Assembly: GCA_002721875.1 (NCBI GenBank)
Contig: PBLU01000003.1
Span: 141,624 to 205,623 of the forward strand
Origin: Chloroflexota bacterium
GTDB taxonomy: Bacteria; Chloroflexota; Dehalococcoidia; UBA1151; TMED-70
DNA length: 64,000 bases
Reading direction: 5' to 3'
The first letter of the stretch is position 1. Every line of letters starts with the position of its first letter. Below the pieces are notes generated by a model. The model ran no database searches. It saw nothing but the letters and a program-made list of their open reading frames with translations, and had not been told where the DNA came from. Positions 1 through 8,847 of this stretch are shown here, one piece after another. A program made the position numbers and the translations under genes.

Positions 1-1281
1 CAAAGAGTCATTTCTAGCACCTGGTCTAGCAGCACTAATTGCATCAGCCGCTGCAACTACATAACTTTCGGCAGAAGACATTTCTCTATCGTGGTGTTCT
101 CTAATTGCTGTCACAATTTTCGGAGAAAGATTATTTCTTTCTGCTATATCAGCCCCAATTTCAGCATGAGGACCCTCAATTTCATGAGTTAATGCTTTAC
201 CAAGATCATGCAGAAAACCTGCAGTCTTACATATTTCAACATCTAGACCTATTTGAGCAGCAAGTATTCCAGCAAATCTACCAACTTCAATAGAGTGTTG
301 AAGAACATTTTCTCCGTATGAATACCTATACTTTAACCTTCCCATAAGCTCTACAATTTCATTATTCAAGCCTTTTACATTAGTTTCAAAAATTGCTTTT
401 TGGCCTGCGTTTCTTACTTCTATATTAACCTCATTTTTGGATTTTTCTACTAATTCTTCAATTCTTGCAGGATGTATTCTTCCATCTTTGATTAAGGAAT
501 TAATTGCTAAAACTGCTGTCTGTTTTCTAATAGGATCAAAACATGAAACAGATATGGACTTAGGCTCTTCATCTACTATCAAATCTACACCTGTAAAATT
601 CTCTAGAGCTCTAATATTCCTCCCTTCTCTTCCTATAATTCTTCCTTTCATTTCTTCATTTGGGAGTTCAATTGAAGAAACAGAGGATTCAGCAACTACT
701 TCAGATGCAAATCTTTGCATGGAAGCAGCTAAAATTTCTTTAGCTTTTTCATCTGCTGTTGAAAGCATTTCATTTTCAGCATCTTTGTAAAGTTTTGCTA
801 ATTCAAATTCTATGTTCTTATTGGTTTTATCAATTAGTACTTCTCTTGCTTGATCAGCAGAGTAATTAGAAATTTTTTCTAGTTCGATTTGTTGTTCAGA
901 TTCGATTTTCTGAATCTTTTCTCGTTCTAAATCAAGAGATTTATCTTTTTTTTCAACATTATCTGTTTTTCTTCTAAGTTCAGCATTTTGTTTTTTTAAA
1001 TTTTCTTCTCTAGCTTCTAATTGTGTTTCTAATTTTTGCAGATCTCTTCTATTGTTATTAATATCTCCTTGAGCAGAGCTCTTTATTTGTAAAGCATTTT
1101 CTTTTGCTTCAACTAATATCTCTCTACTTCGAGACTCAGCCCTTCTTAATTGTCCCTCAACAACATCTTTGGTTCTTCTTAATTCACCACTTACGGTGAA
1201 AAATCTAACAAAGTAACCTAAAATCCCAAAAATTAAACCTGATACTAAAATACTAATGATAACCGTTAGGATCATATTCAT
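1..1281 (-). CDS. rny: Ribonuclease Y (C-terminus cut by window edge)
   Basis: This is a membrane-anchored endoribonuclease that starts decay of many mRNAs. The minus strand reads as 427 uninterrupted codons. An N-terminal transmembrane helix (about residues 3-25) is followed by a long charged coiled coil (about 30-190), a KH RNA-binding domain with a GRIIGREGRNIR-type motif, and an HD phosphohydrolase domain with FLHDLGKA. The family is usually near 510-520 residues, so roughly 90 C-terminal residues lie outside the window. The ATG at 1281 is preceded by a perfect GGAGG with 5 nt spacing, which fixes the start over a second ATG two codons later. The gene is divergent from the CoA-transferase. 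The identification is very secure. Confidence 0.96.
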   Translation of the reverse strand, partial: MNMILTVIISILVSGLIFGILGYFVRFFTVSGELRRTKDVVEGQLRRAESRSREILVEAKENALQIKSSAQGDINNNRRDLQKLETQLEAREENLKKQNAELRRKTDNVEKKDKSLDLEREKIQKIESEQQIELEKISNYSADQAREVLIDKTNKNIEFELAKLYKDAENEMLSTADEKAKEILAASMQRFASEVVAESSVSSIELPNEEMKGRIIGREGRNIRALENFTGVDLIVDEEPKSISVSCFDPIRKQTAVLAINSLIKDGRIHPARIEELVEKSKNEVNIEVRNAGQKAIFETNVKGLNNEIVELMGRLKYRYSYGENVLQHSIEVGRFAGILAAQIGLDVEICKTAGFLHDLGKALTHEIEGPHAEIGADIAERNNLSPKIVTAIREHHDREMSSAESYVVAAADAISAARPGARNDSL

Positions 1282-1338
1282 AATGACCTCCAGTTATTCT
1301 AATTTTTATTTCTTTATAGTTTTTAAAATTCTTTTATT

Positions 1339-1344
1339 ATTATA
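1339..1344 (-). promoter_or_regulatory. Putative -10 box for rny
   Basis: The minus strand reads a perfect TATAAT about 57 nt upstream of the rny start codon, within the 143-bp divergent intergenic region. No good TTGACA-like -35 box lies at 16-18 nt, and in DNA this AT-rich such hexamers arise by chance, so this is tentative. Confidence 0.3.
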
Positions 1345-1424
1345 ACTTAATTATGCAAAATCATAATAAATAGATACAATTTGTTCAAAACGCCACAAAA
1401 AATAAAAATAGAAAGTTAAAATAA

Positions 1425-2621
1425 ATGAAAAATCATGCTGGAATACTAGATGGATTAAAAATTTTAGACTGTAGTCAAATTTTAGCTGGACCTTTTTGCT
1501 CAATGATCCTGGGTGATATGGGAGCTAAAGTAATCAAAATAGAAAAACCTAATGGTGGTGACGATATAAGAACTTGGGGTCCTTTCATAAATGGAGAATC
1601 AGTAGGATTTATGAATTTGAACAGGAATAAAGAATCCATAGTAATAGATTTTAAGAATCCAGAAGGTATAAAAATAATGAAAAGACTAGTTGAAAATTCT
1701 GATGTTGTTTTAGAAAACTATAGAACTGGCACGATGGAGAAATTAGGCCTTGGTTATGAAGAGCTAAAAACAATAAATAAAAAAATTATTTATTGTTCAA
1801 TATCTGGATTCGGTAGAACAGGTCCATATTCAAAAAAAGCAGGATTTGATTTAGTAGCACAGGGTATGAGCGGGCTAATGGGCATAACAGGACATCCAAA
1901 TAATCCACCTGCAAAAGTAGGTGTACCCATTGCAGACCTAAATACAGGAATGTTTGCTTTGTCTGCAATTCAAGCAGCATATATAAATTTATTAAAAAAT
2001 GGGGAGGGGCAATATATAGAAGTATCTCTACTAGAATCAGCATTAGCATATACAGTTTGGGAATCTACAGGTTTCTTTTATGATGGTGAAATACCTGAAC
2101 CATTAGGATCCTCTCATAGAGTTTCTGCACCTTATCAAGCTCTAAAAACAAAAGATGGATATCTTAATGTTGCTGCACCAAACCAAAGTAATTGGGAGAG
2201 ATTATGTGATGCAATACAAAGACAAGACATAAAGAGTAAAGAAGTTTTTGTAGATAATGTATCTAGAGTAAAAAATAGGATGGAATTAGAAAAGGAGCTT
2301 GAAAAAACCTTTATTTTAAAAACTAGAGAAGAATGGATCAAAATATTAGATGATGCAGGTGTTCCATGCGGACCAATTTATAATATCAAAGAAGTGTGGA
2401 ACAATGAACAAATTAAATTTAGAGATATGAAAGTAGAACTAGAACATCCAAAAATAGGTAAATATAACAATATTGGAGTTGTAGCTAAATTCCTTGAAAA
2501 TCCAAGTTCATTAAGAACACCTTCACCTCTTTTAGGAGAACATACAGAAAAAATATTGATTGAAAATGGTTTCTCAAAAGAAGATATAGAAAAATTCAGA
2601 AAAAAAGGAGCTATTTCCTAG
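1425..2621 (+). CDS. CaiB/BaiF (class III) CoA-transferase
   Basis: This enzyme probably moves coenzyme A between an acyl-CoA donor and a carboxylic acid acceptor. At 398 residues it has the usual family length. The N-terminus has the family pattern LDGLKILDCSQILAGPFCSMILGDMGA, with IEKP and GDD just after. The expected catalytic aspartate lies in the IADLNTG stretch near residue 170, and the C-terminal part has the usual GVPCGPI segment. The gene stands alone, divergent from rny, with no CoA ligase or acyl-CoA dehydrogenase beside it, so the substrate cannot be inferred. Its last 11 bases overlap the convergent small membrane-protein gene. Family call is secure; substrate unknown. Confidence 0.93.
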   Translation: MKNHAGILDGLKILDCSQILAGPFCSMILGDMGAKVIKIEKPNGGDDIRTWGPFINGESVGFMNLNRNKESIVIDFKNPEGIKIMKRLVENSDVVLENYRTGTMEKLGLGYEELKTINKKIIYCSISGFGRTGPYSKKAGFDLVAQGMSGLMGITGHPNNPPAKVGVPIADLNTGMFALSAIQAAYINLLKNGEGQYIEVSLLESALAYTVWESTGFFYDGEIPEPLGSSHRVSAPYQALKTKDGYLNVAAPNQSNWERLCDAIQRQDIKSKEVFVDNVSRVKNRMELEKELEKTFILKTREEWIKILDDAGVPCGPIYNIKEVWNNEQIKFRDMKVELEHPKIGKYNNIGVVAKFLENPSSLRTPSPLLGEHTEKILIENGFSKEDIEKFRKKGAIS

Positions 2622-2772
2622 TTTTTTTATTATTTTTTGAAAATATTTTTTTTCTTCTATTAGCTTTAAGATATGAATAAATAATGAATAAAGAAAATAT
2701 TAAAATCAAAATTCCAAAAAAAATCTCATCAAAATATCCAACAGAACCATGTAATATAAAAATATTTTTCAT
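2611..2772 (-). CDS. Small single-span membrane protein (53 aa), coupled to the upstream lipoprotein gene
   Basis: This short reading frame begins at an ATG whose last two bases are shared with the TGA stop of the upstream lipoprotein gene (ATGA, 4-bp overlap), the classic layout for translational coupling. It encodes 53 residues: a short N-terminal segment, one strongly hydrophobic helix (about residues 16-36), then a lysine/arginine-rich tail (ANRRKK to the end), so an N-out, C-in topology is likely by the positive-inside rule. The stop overlaps the convergent CoA-transferase gene by 11 bp. I recognise no family. The size and layout resemble CcmD-type haem-export helper peptides, but no other cytochrome maturation gene is present, so I do not assign that. 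Reality is supported by the coupling and the protein-like composition. Confidence 0.6.
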   Translation of the reverse strand: MKNIFILHGSVGYFDEIFFGILILIFSLFIIYSYLKANRRKKIFSKNNKKTRK

Positions 2773-3335
2773 TTGTTTATAGTTTCTATAATCATATCTC
2801 TAAATAGAAAATAACTATTTAATTCAACTTCCTGAAATTCATCAGAAAGACTACTTAGCACTTCTTTCTTACTTATAATTTTTATTCTGTCATCTTTTAT
2901 TTCGTAAATTGAAGGATTACCATTATTAAACCAAAGGCTTCCTCCTAATTCTTTTGGAAAAATATTCTTTTTTGCTCTTCCAAATAAAAAAAATAAATAA
3001 TTATTCTTAATTTCGAATTCAAATTTATCTTCATTATTATTTACAAGATTATCGTAGTAATTTTTATTTAATGTGACATATATTTTTTCACCTTTTTTTG
3101 AAGATCCAGTAAATTTCTCTTGAACAATAAACTCTAGACTTACATACATTTCATCTTGAATTTGATATTCTATTTTTTCACCTTCAAAAGAAAGATTTAA
3201 TATTCTATCTGAAGATTCAATTAAAGAAGATATTTCTATAAAATCTTTGTTTTGAATTTCACGTGAAGGAGGAATATGACAACTAATAAATGTCAAAAGA
3301 CTTATCAAGAGGAAAAAATTAATATATTTGTTCAT
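2769..3335 (-). CDS. Putative lipoprotein, hypothetical
   Basis: This 188-residue protein of unknown function begins with a lipoprotein signal peptide: MNKY, a hydrophobic core, and a lipobox with Cys19 (TFIS then C). The mature part is rich in beta-forming and charged residues, with an FFLFGRAKKN segment near the middle and no motif I recognise. It is followed by the 53-residue membrane protein through a 4-bp ATGA overlap, so the two are probably made together and may act together at the membrane. The upstream 81 bp separate it divergently from an aldolase gene. No function can be offered beyond surface or membrane anchoring. Confidence 0.75.
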   Translation of the reverse strand: MNKYINFFLLISLLTFISCHIPPSREIQNKDFIEISSLIESSDRILNLSFEGEKIEYQIQDEMYVSLEFIVQEKFTGSSKKGEKIYVTLNKNYYDNLVNNNEDKFEFEIKNNYLFFLFGRAKKNIFPKELGGSLWFNNGNPSIYEIKDDRIKIISKKEVLSSLSDEFQEVELNSYFLFRDMIIETINK

Positions 3336-3416
3336 ACTTACTATTTTATTTTAAAAGATAGTATTATATTTTCATAAATATCAAAAAAACGAAAACTTTT
3401 TCAGAGGAGTTTAATT

Positions 3417-4310
3417 ATGCCTAATAGAATTAACAGAGCTATAGAATTGCTTGAAAATGATCAGCCCATATACTACACCGGGCTTCATTCATTTTCCAAA
3501 GACTTCTTGACTTACGAACAAGGTAAAAAAGATGCAAAAATTTGGGCAGATTATATAAATATTGGAATGGAGCATGGACCTTTTGATATGGGAGGTTTAG
3601 AATCCTACATGCAAGGTCTAGTTGATGGTGGGCCAACTCCTTCCGGTCATGTTACTCCAGCAGTAATTATAGAATTACCTGTTCAGGGTGAAAGTGGTGA
3701 AATTATTAGATATAATGCTTGGCAAATTAGACAGATTTTAGCTAGAGGAGTTCATGGTATTTTATTATGTGAAGCTTCATCTCCTGAAGCAGTATCAGCT
3801 TTTGTAGAATCGTGTAGATATAAACTAAATGATCGAGGCGTAGGATTCGGACTAAAGGATGGAACAAGAGGTGTAGGATCAGAATTTATGGCTAAATTAA
3901 AGTGGGGATTAGAAGATAATAACGAATATATGGAAAAAGCTGATCCTTGGCCACTAAATCCTAATGGAGAGCTATTATTAGGCCTAAAGATTGAAACATT
4001 GGAAGGATTAAATAATTGTGAGCAAATACTAAGCGTACCTGGTATAGGTTTTGCAGAAATGGGACCTGGAGATATGTCTATGTCTATGAAAATAAATAGA
4101 GTAAAAGGATCTAATCCCGATCAAAGAATTATTGATGCATCCAAAAGAGTTAAAGAAGCCTGTAAAAAAAATAATATAAAATTCTTAAGCGAGGGGACTC
4201 CCGAAAATATAAAAGATGTTATTGATTCAGGAGCACGTGTTATAGCTGGCCAAAGTGAAGAAGCAGCAAAAATTGGTAGAAATTATACAAATAGAAAAAT
4301 GGAAGTTTAA
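3417..4310 (+). CDS. HpcH/HpaI aldolase/citrate lyase family protein (longer type)
   Basis: This is a probable class II, metal-dependent retro-aldolase that cleaves 2-keto-3-deoxy or related 4-hydroxy-2-keto acids to pyruvate and an aldehyde. At 297 residues it is longer than the roughly 250-residue HpaI type. It shows the family landmarks: GMEHGPFDM (about residues 51-59), a GVHGILLCEASSPEAV strand-helix near 115-130, a metal-binding LKIETLEG, and FAEMGPGDMSMSM near 215-227. AGAGGAG 7 nt before the ATG is a good ribosome binding site. It converges on the tandem Ldh2 dehydrogenases with 2 bp between stops. Exact substrate is unknown; a divergent member with a non-aldolase role cannot be excluded. 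Confidence 0.85.
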   Translation: MPNRINRAIELLENDQPIYYTGLHSFSKDFLTYEQGKKDAKIWADYINIGMEHGPFDMGGLESYMQGLVDGGPTPSGHVTPAVIIELPVQGESGEIIRYNAWQIRQILARGVHGILLCEASSPEAVSAFVESCRYKLNDRGVGFGLKDGTRGVGSEFMAKLKWGLEDNNEYMEKADPWPLNPNGELLLGLKIETLEGLNNCEQILSVPGIGFAEMGPGDMSMSMKINRVKGSNPDQRIIDASKRVKEACKKNNIKFLSEGTPENIKDVIDSGARVIAGQSEEAAKIGRNYTNRKMEV

Positions 4311-4312
4311 GG

Positions 4313-5398
4313 CTACCTTAAATCACATTCTATCTTATTTTTTAAACAGTAATTTTCAAACCATTCTATAACTTCAAAATGGTATGGAATTCCATCTTTT
4401 GATCTTTTATCGTATTCTTCATTTTCTAAATATCCAGCATAAACAACTCTTTCATATCCAGTAGCTGGTTTAGATTCAATAATTCTTCTTAAAAGTGAAT
4501 CCATATCAGCCTTAAACTTTCCTACATCAGTAAAGGCATCAATAGAGTATGCAACAAAAAAATCAGAGCCTTGATGATCGTTAAATATACCTGGCCCTGC
4601 ACCGGATAATATGTTAGTCATCATTTCTCCTACAAATCCTAATCCAAATCCTTTATGCGAACCATTTTCTCTTGTTCCTCCGAAGGGTAGCAAATGGTAT
4701 TGGCCCCTATCTGGAGTTTCAATTTCTTCCATAATAGGCACTCCATTTTCATCAGCAATCCATGAAGGTAATAATTTTGCACCTGTTCTTCTAGTAAGTT
4801 CTATCTTATTTCCAGCAACTTGAGAAGTTGCAATATCAAAAAGAAAAGGAGGCATTTCTTTAGCAGGAGCAGCCCAAGCTACAGGATTTGTTCCTAAGAT
4901 TGGTTCGGAGCCCCAAGTTGGCAGAGTTTGTTTGGGAGGACTACCAGTAAAACAGTGCCCAATCATATCTTCATTAACAGCTTGTAATGGATAATACCCA
5001 CAACCAGCTAAGTGACCTGTATTTATAACAGAAACAGATCCCATGCCATATTTTTTTGCCTTTTCTATTGCCATATCCATAGCCATAGGCCCTATTTCTG
5101 TACCTAATGCTCCATCACCATCAATTTTTGCAGTAGTGGGTGATTCTTTGACAATTTTAATATTAGGGATAGGATTATTTTCTCCTGAATTATATCTATT
5201 TAGGTAAAGTCTAAGCCCGTTTGAAATCCCATGACTTTCAATGCCTCTCATATCATTCCCTATAAGAACTGAAGCTGTATTATTTGCTCCCTTTTCTGAA
5301 ACTCCAGAAGCCATTAAGACTCTTTTTGTCAGATCATATATTTTAGATTCAGAAATAAAAATTTTATCTTTATCAGGGACCTTGAATCTTTCTAGCAT
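4313..5398 (-). CDS. Ldh2/MDH2-family NAD(P)-dependent dehydrogenase, copy B
   Basis: This 361-residue protein belongs to the malate/L-lactate dehydrogenase family (YlbC/ComC/Ldh2 type), which oxidises 2-hydroxy acids, or reduces 2-keto acids or cyclic imines, with NAD(P). The active-site ESHGISNG segment with the family histidine is near residue 55, NTGHLAGCGYY follows near 125, and TWGSEPILGTNPVAWAAP forms the cofactor-binding region. It is the downstream copy of a tandem pair: its ATG overlaps the TAA of copy A by one base (TAATG), so translation is probably coupled. The copies are alike over their whole length, but this one lacks a short HGRHGE-type insertion. Which hydroxy acid it uses is not visible. 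Confidence 0.92.
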   Translation of the reverse strand: MLERFKVPDKDKIFISESKIYDLTKRVLMASGVSEKGANNTASVLIGNDMRGIESHGISNGLRLYLNRYNSGENNPIPNIKIVKESPTTAKIDGDGALGTEIGPMAMDMAIEKAKKYGMGSVSVINTGHLAGCGYYPLQAVNEDMIGHCFTGSPPKQTLPTWGSEPILGTNPVAWAAPAKEMPPFLFDIATSQVAGNKIELTRRTGAKLLPSWIADENGVPIMEEIETPDRGQYHLLPFGGTRENGSHKGFGLGFVGEMMTNILSGAGPGIFNDHQGSDFFVAYSIDAFTDVGKFKADMDSLLRRIIESKPATGYERVVYAGYLENEEYDKRSKDGIPYHFEVIEWFENYCLKNKIECDLR

Positions 5399-6501
5399 TA
5401 TCTTAACTCACAATCAATACCAATTTCATTACAATGATTTTCAAACCATTCTATTACTTCCTTATGATAAGGTATTCCCTCTTCATATCTCTTTAGATAT
5501 TCTTCATTTTCTAAAAATCCTGCATAAACAACTCTTTCATAGCCAGAAGCTGGTTTGGATTCTACAATTCTTTTTAGGAGTTCATCCATATCCTCTTTAA
5601 ATTTATTGGTATCAGTAAAAGCATCGATTGAATAAGCTGCAAAAAAATCTGATCCTTCATGTTTTAATAAAGGAGCTGGTCCCATTCCAGATAATTCATT
5701 AGTCATAATTTCAACTACCATTCCAAGGCCAAAACCTTTGTGAGAACCATTTTCCCTAGTACCACCAAATGGAAGTAAATGGTAATTTGATTCTCCGTGT
5801 CTTCCATGTCTTTCAGGAGCTTCGACTTCATCTAAAATTGGATCACCATTTTTATCTGTTATCCATCCAGGAAGAAGCTTGGCACCAGTTCTTCTTGCTA
5901 AGCCAATTTTATTTGATGCTATTTGAGTTGTTGCAATATCAAATAAAAAAGGAGGCATTTCTTTTGTTGGAGCTGCCCATGCTACAGGATTCGTTCCTAA
6001 TATTGGCTCAGATCCCCATGTAGGTACAGTTAATCCTGCTCCACCTGAGGTCATCGCTTGCCCAATCATATCTTTTTCAACAGCTTGAAGTGGATAGTAT
6101 CCACATCCAGCTAAATGACCAGTATTACTAACCACAACTGCTCCCATTCCATATTTTTCCGCTTTTTCTATTGCCATTTCCATAGCAATCGGACCTATTT
6201 CAGCTCCTAAGCCTCCATCTCCATCTATATTTGCTGTTGTTGCAGATTCTCTAACAATTTTTATATTTGGTTTTGAGTTATAGTTTCCAGAAGCATAATT
6301 TTCAACATATAGCCTTAACCCGTTTGATACTCCATGAGTTTCAACTCCTCTAAGGTCATTACCTATAAGAACCGAAGTAGAGTTTTTAGCTCCTTCATCA
6401 CTAACACCAGAAGCTTTTAATATATTTTGAGTAACTTCAGTTATTTTTTCAACTGGAACATAAATCTTATCTTCATCTGGAACCTTAAATCTATCTAACA
6501 T
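5398..6501 (-). CDS. Ldh2/MDH2-family NAD(P)-dependent dehydrogenase, copy A
   Basis: This is the upstream member of the tandem pair (367 residues). The family motifs are all present: ETHGVSNG near residue 55, NTGHLAGCGYY near 127, TWGSEPILGTNPVAWAAP, and GSHKGFGLGM near 262. A strong AGGAGAG precedes the ATG. It sits 18 bp downstream of the formylglycine-generating enzyme gene on the same strand, so the three probably form one operon. The high similarity to copy B points to a lineage-specific duplication, either for hetero-oligomers or for split substrate ranges. Beside aldolases and sugar-acid dehydratases, oxidation of a sugar-derived 2-hydroxy acid is a reasonable inference. Confidence 0.93.
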   Translation of the reverse strand: MLDRFKVPDEDKIYVPVEKITEVTQNILKASGVSDEGAKNSTSVLIGNDLRGVETHGVSNGLRLYVENYASGNYNSKPNIKIVRESATTANIDGDGGLGAEIGPIAMEMAIEKAEKYGMGAVVVSNTGHLAGCGYYPLQAVEKDMIGQAMTSGGAGLTVPTWGSEPILGTNPVAWAAPTKEMPPFLFDIATTQIASNKIGLARRTGAKLLPGWITDKNGDPILDEVEAPERHGRHGESNYHLLPFGGTRENGSHKGFGLGMVVEIMTNELSGMGPAPLLKHEGSDFFAAYSIDAFTDTNKFKEDMDELLKRIVESKPASGYERVVYAGFLENEEYLKRYEEGIPYHKEVIEWFENHCNEIGIDCELR

Positions 6502-6519
6502 CTTATTCTCTCCTTTTTA

Positions 6520-7473
6520 CTATTTCCTGTAAATCAATCTAAATCCTAAATTACCTGTAGAGGAATCAGGTGAATTTTCGGTTCTAGCCGCAACTCTATA
6601 TCTATTACAGTATGAATCATTACACAAATATGATCCACCTTTCATAACCTTATTCGTTCCAAATTTTGGTCCTGAAGGATTTAGCCTAGTTTCTTTTCTA
6701 TCATTAGAGTGATAAGAAGAAGAAAACCAATCACTACACCACTCCCAAACATTACCTGATGTGTCATAAATATCAAAATTGTTTGGTTTAAAAAAGTCTA
6801 CAGGAGAAGTTCCTAGCCATCCATCATCTAATGTATTTTGATTAGGAAAATTACCATCCCAAATATTACATTTATTGTAAATTTCTGAAGCATCATCACC
6901 CCATGAATATAATTTTTGCTCCAACCCTCCTCTTGCAGCGTATTCCCATTCTGCTTCAGTAGGTAAATCTTTACCTACCCAATTTGAATATGCATTTGCA
7001 TCATTCCATGAAACATGCACAACTGGATGATTTTCCAACCCATCTAAACTCGAATCTTTTCCATAAGGATTTCGCCAATTTGCACCGTCTATTTTCCACC
7101 ACCACGGTGCATTAGATACAGATTCTCTAACTTCTTTTTTTATTTTTTCAGAAACTAATTGATAAAAAACAAAAGACCAACCATAGCTTTCAGCCTCAGT
7201 TTTATAATTTGTAGTTGAGCAAAATTTTTCGAACTCTAAATTTGTTACTGGAAATTTATCCATATAAAATTCTTCTAGTTCAATTTCTCTAATTGGTCCT
7301 TCTCCATCAGATATAAATCCTAAATCATAATTGGTTCCCATTAAGAATTTACCAGATTCAATAAATCTCATATTATTAAAATCCGTTGTATTATTTTTTT
7401 TGACAAAAGATTCATTAATATTTATTAATTCTTGCCTCTCGCTTTTAGGTGAACAGCAATTTTTTTCTGACAT
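6520..7473 (-). CDS. Formylglycine-generating enzyme (sulfatase-activating, SUMF1 family)
   Basis: This 317-residue protein (from the ATG at 7473) oxidises the active-site cysteine of sulfatases to formylglycine. Two features separate a true FGE from the many SUMF1-fold relatives: both catalytic cysteines are present (Cys284 and Cys289 in LCNDSYCNRYR), and the flanking RVAAR, PDSS and NLGFR closely follow the animal and bacterial FGE signature. The fold is also clear from FLMGT, FPVTN, PVVHVSWNDA, LPTEAEWEYAARGG and GNVWEWCSDW. It starts MSEKNCC, a cysteine-rich N-terminus that is also seen in some bacterial FGEs. The open frame extends 34 codons further up, but those codons run into the divergent enolase gene. 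No sulfatase gene lies in this window. Confidence 0.92.
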   Translation of the reverse strand: MSEKNCCSPKSERQELININESFVKKNNTTDFNNMRFIESGKFLMGTNYDLGFISDGEGPIREIELEEFYMDKFPVTNLEFEKFCSTTNYKTEAESYGWSFVFYQLVSEKIKKEVRESVSNAPWWWKIDGANWRNPYGKDSSLDGLENHPVVHVSWNDANAYSNWVGKDLPTEAEWEYAARGGLEQKLYSWGDDASEIYNKCNIWDGNFPNQNTLDDGWLGTSPVDFFKPNNFDIYDTSGNVWEWCSDWFSSSYHSNDRKETRLNPSGPKFGTNKVMKGGSYLCNDSYCNRYRVAARTENSPDSSTGNLGFRLIYRK

Positions 7474-7540
7474 CTTATTTATTTCTTTTTTGTTATTTAC
7501 TTTAAATTGATTTATGTCTATATTACATATATCACTAAGA

Positions 7541-7545
7541 GGGAG
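7541..7545 (+). promoter_or_regulatory. Ribosome binding site fixing the enolase-family start
   Basis: GGGAG lies 7 nt before the ATG at 7553. It selects that codon over an upstream in-frame ATG at 7514, which would add 13 residues not expected in the family. Confidence 0.6.
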
Positions 7546-7552
7546 TAAAGAC

Positions 7553-8830
7553 ATGAAAATTGAATCTATAAACACATACGTAGTAGATGCTGGTTGGCGA
7601 CCTTGGCAATTTACCGAAATTATAACGGATTCAGGTATAACTGGTTATGGAGAGATGTCTGATGGAAGAAATCCATGGGGAATAGTTGGAACGGTTGAAG
7701 ATTTTAAACCATTATTAATTGGAAGAGATCCGCTAAATATACAGGCAATTTATTGGGATTTACAAAGAATGGCAATTCAATCTAAGGGAGGAATTGCATT
7801 AAAAGCAATTGCTGGAATTGAGCTAGCACTTTGGGATATAAAAGGTAAACATCATGGTGTTCCTGTATATGACTTATTTGGAGGAAAGGTAAGGAATAAA
7901 CAAAAAATTTATTGGTCTCATTGTGGAACATCAAGAGCGAGAAGTTTTGAACAATTAGGCGTAGATCCTCTAAATTCGAGAAAAGATATTATAAACTTAG
8001 GTAAAGAAGTGATGAATAAAGGATATACATCACTAAAAACAAACATAATAGTTAGGCCTGATTCTCCATTGAGTAATCCTCCTGAAAGTACATATGTTTT
8101 TTTTGGTGGTTTTGGTGGTGGTTTTGGTACAACTGATCAAGGATTAGAATATACCTCCGAAGGACAAACATTTATAAATTATGAACTTCTTGATGTTATT
8201 GAAGATCATATTAGCGCACTCCAAGAAGGCTCTGAAGGAAAAGTTACTATTGGGTTAGACTTGAATTTTAACTTTAAGCCACAAGCTGTAAAAAAGATTT
8301 GTAAAGTTCTAGAAAAATATAATATGATGTGGGTTGAAATTGATATGTATGATCCAGATGGACTAAGAGAAATAACTGATTCTACTGATATACCAATAAC
8401 ATCAGGAGAAAATCTTCTTGGAATAACTGATTACAGACCATATTTTGAAAAAAGATCAATGGATGTTGCTATGATAGATATTCCATGGCAAGGTTTCATA
8501 AATTCTAAAGAAGTAGCAGCCTTAGCTGCAAGCCATCAAATTAATGTTGCGCCTCATAACTATTACTCGCATTTATCAACAATGATATCTCTAAATCTAT
8601 GTGCAAATATTCCTAACGTAAGAATAATGGAAATAGATATTGATGATGTTCCATGGAAGGATGAAATGATAGGTGGTCCATTAAATATAAAAAATGGAGT
8701 TGTTGATATACCTGAAGGACCAGGTTGGGGTGTTAATATTGATACAAAGGTATTAAGAAATCATGCTTGGCAAAAAGGAAAAGGCCCAGGATATACAAAT
8801 AGCAAGCATGCATTTGATAATGAAAACTAG
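7553..8830 (+). CDS. Enolase superfamily (mandelate racemase/muconate lactonizing enzyme) protein, probable acid-sugar dehydratase
   Basis: This 425-residue protein should abstract the alpha proton of a carboxylate, most often to dehydrate an acid sugar to a 2-keto-3-deoxy acid. The capping domain is followed by LALWDIKGKHHGVPVYDLFGGK (near residue 105), a barrel strand with a candidate base lysine (TSLKTN), and the three metal ligands in LDLNFNF, WVEID and SGEN. The C-terminal region has a candidate histidine in VAPHNYYS. An unusual glycine/phenylalanine-rich stretch (FFGGFGGGFG, near 184) sits after the lysine strand. An HpcH aldolase follows in the same operon, fitting dehydration then cleavage. 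Substrate is unknown. Confidence 0.92.
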   Translation: MKIESINTYVVDAGWRPWQFTEIITDSGITGYGEMSDGRNPWGIVGTVEDFKPLLIGRDPLNIQAIYWDLQRMAIQSKGGIALKAIAGIELALWDIKGKHHGVPVYDLFGGKVRNKQKIYWSHCGTSRARSFEQLGVDPLNSRKDIINLGKEVMNKGYTSLKTNIIVRPDSPLSNPPESTYVFFGGFGGGFGTTDQGLEYTSEGQTFINYELLDVIEDHISALQEGSEGKVTIGLDLNFNFKPQAVKKICKVLEKYNMMWVEIDMYDPDGLREITDSTDIPITSGENLLGITDYRPYFEKRSMDVAMIDIPWQGFINSKEVAALAASHQINVAPHNYYSHLSTMISLNLCANIPNVRIMEIDIDDVPWKDEMIGGPLNIKNGVVDIPEGPGWGVNIDTKVLRNHAWQKGKGPGYTNSKHAFDNEN

Positions 8831-8847
8831 TTAATTTAAGGTGAGAA

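Noticed and set aside
437..790. 117-codon plus-strand frame in the rny region
   Set aside because: The minus strand encodes the KH/HD region of RNase Y here; the plus frame has no ribosome binding site or known motif.
7474..7575. Longer start of the formylglycine-generating enzyme at 7575
   Set aside because: The extra 34 residues do not match the family and overlap the start of the divergent enolase-family gene; the ATG at 7473 gives the typical cysteine-rich N-terminus.
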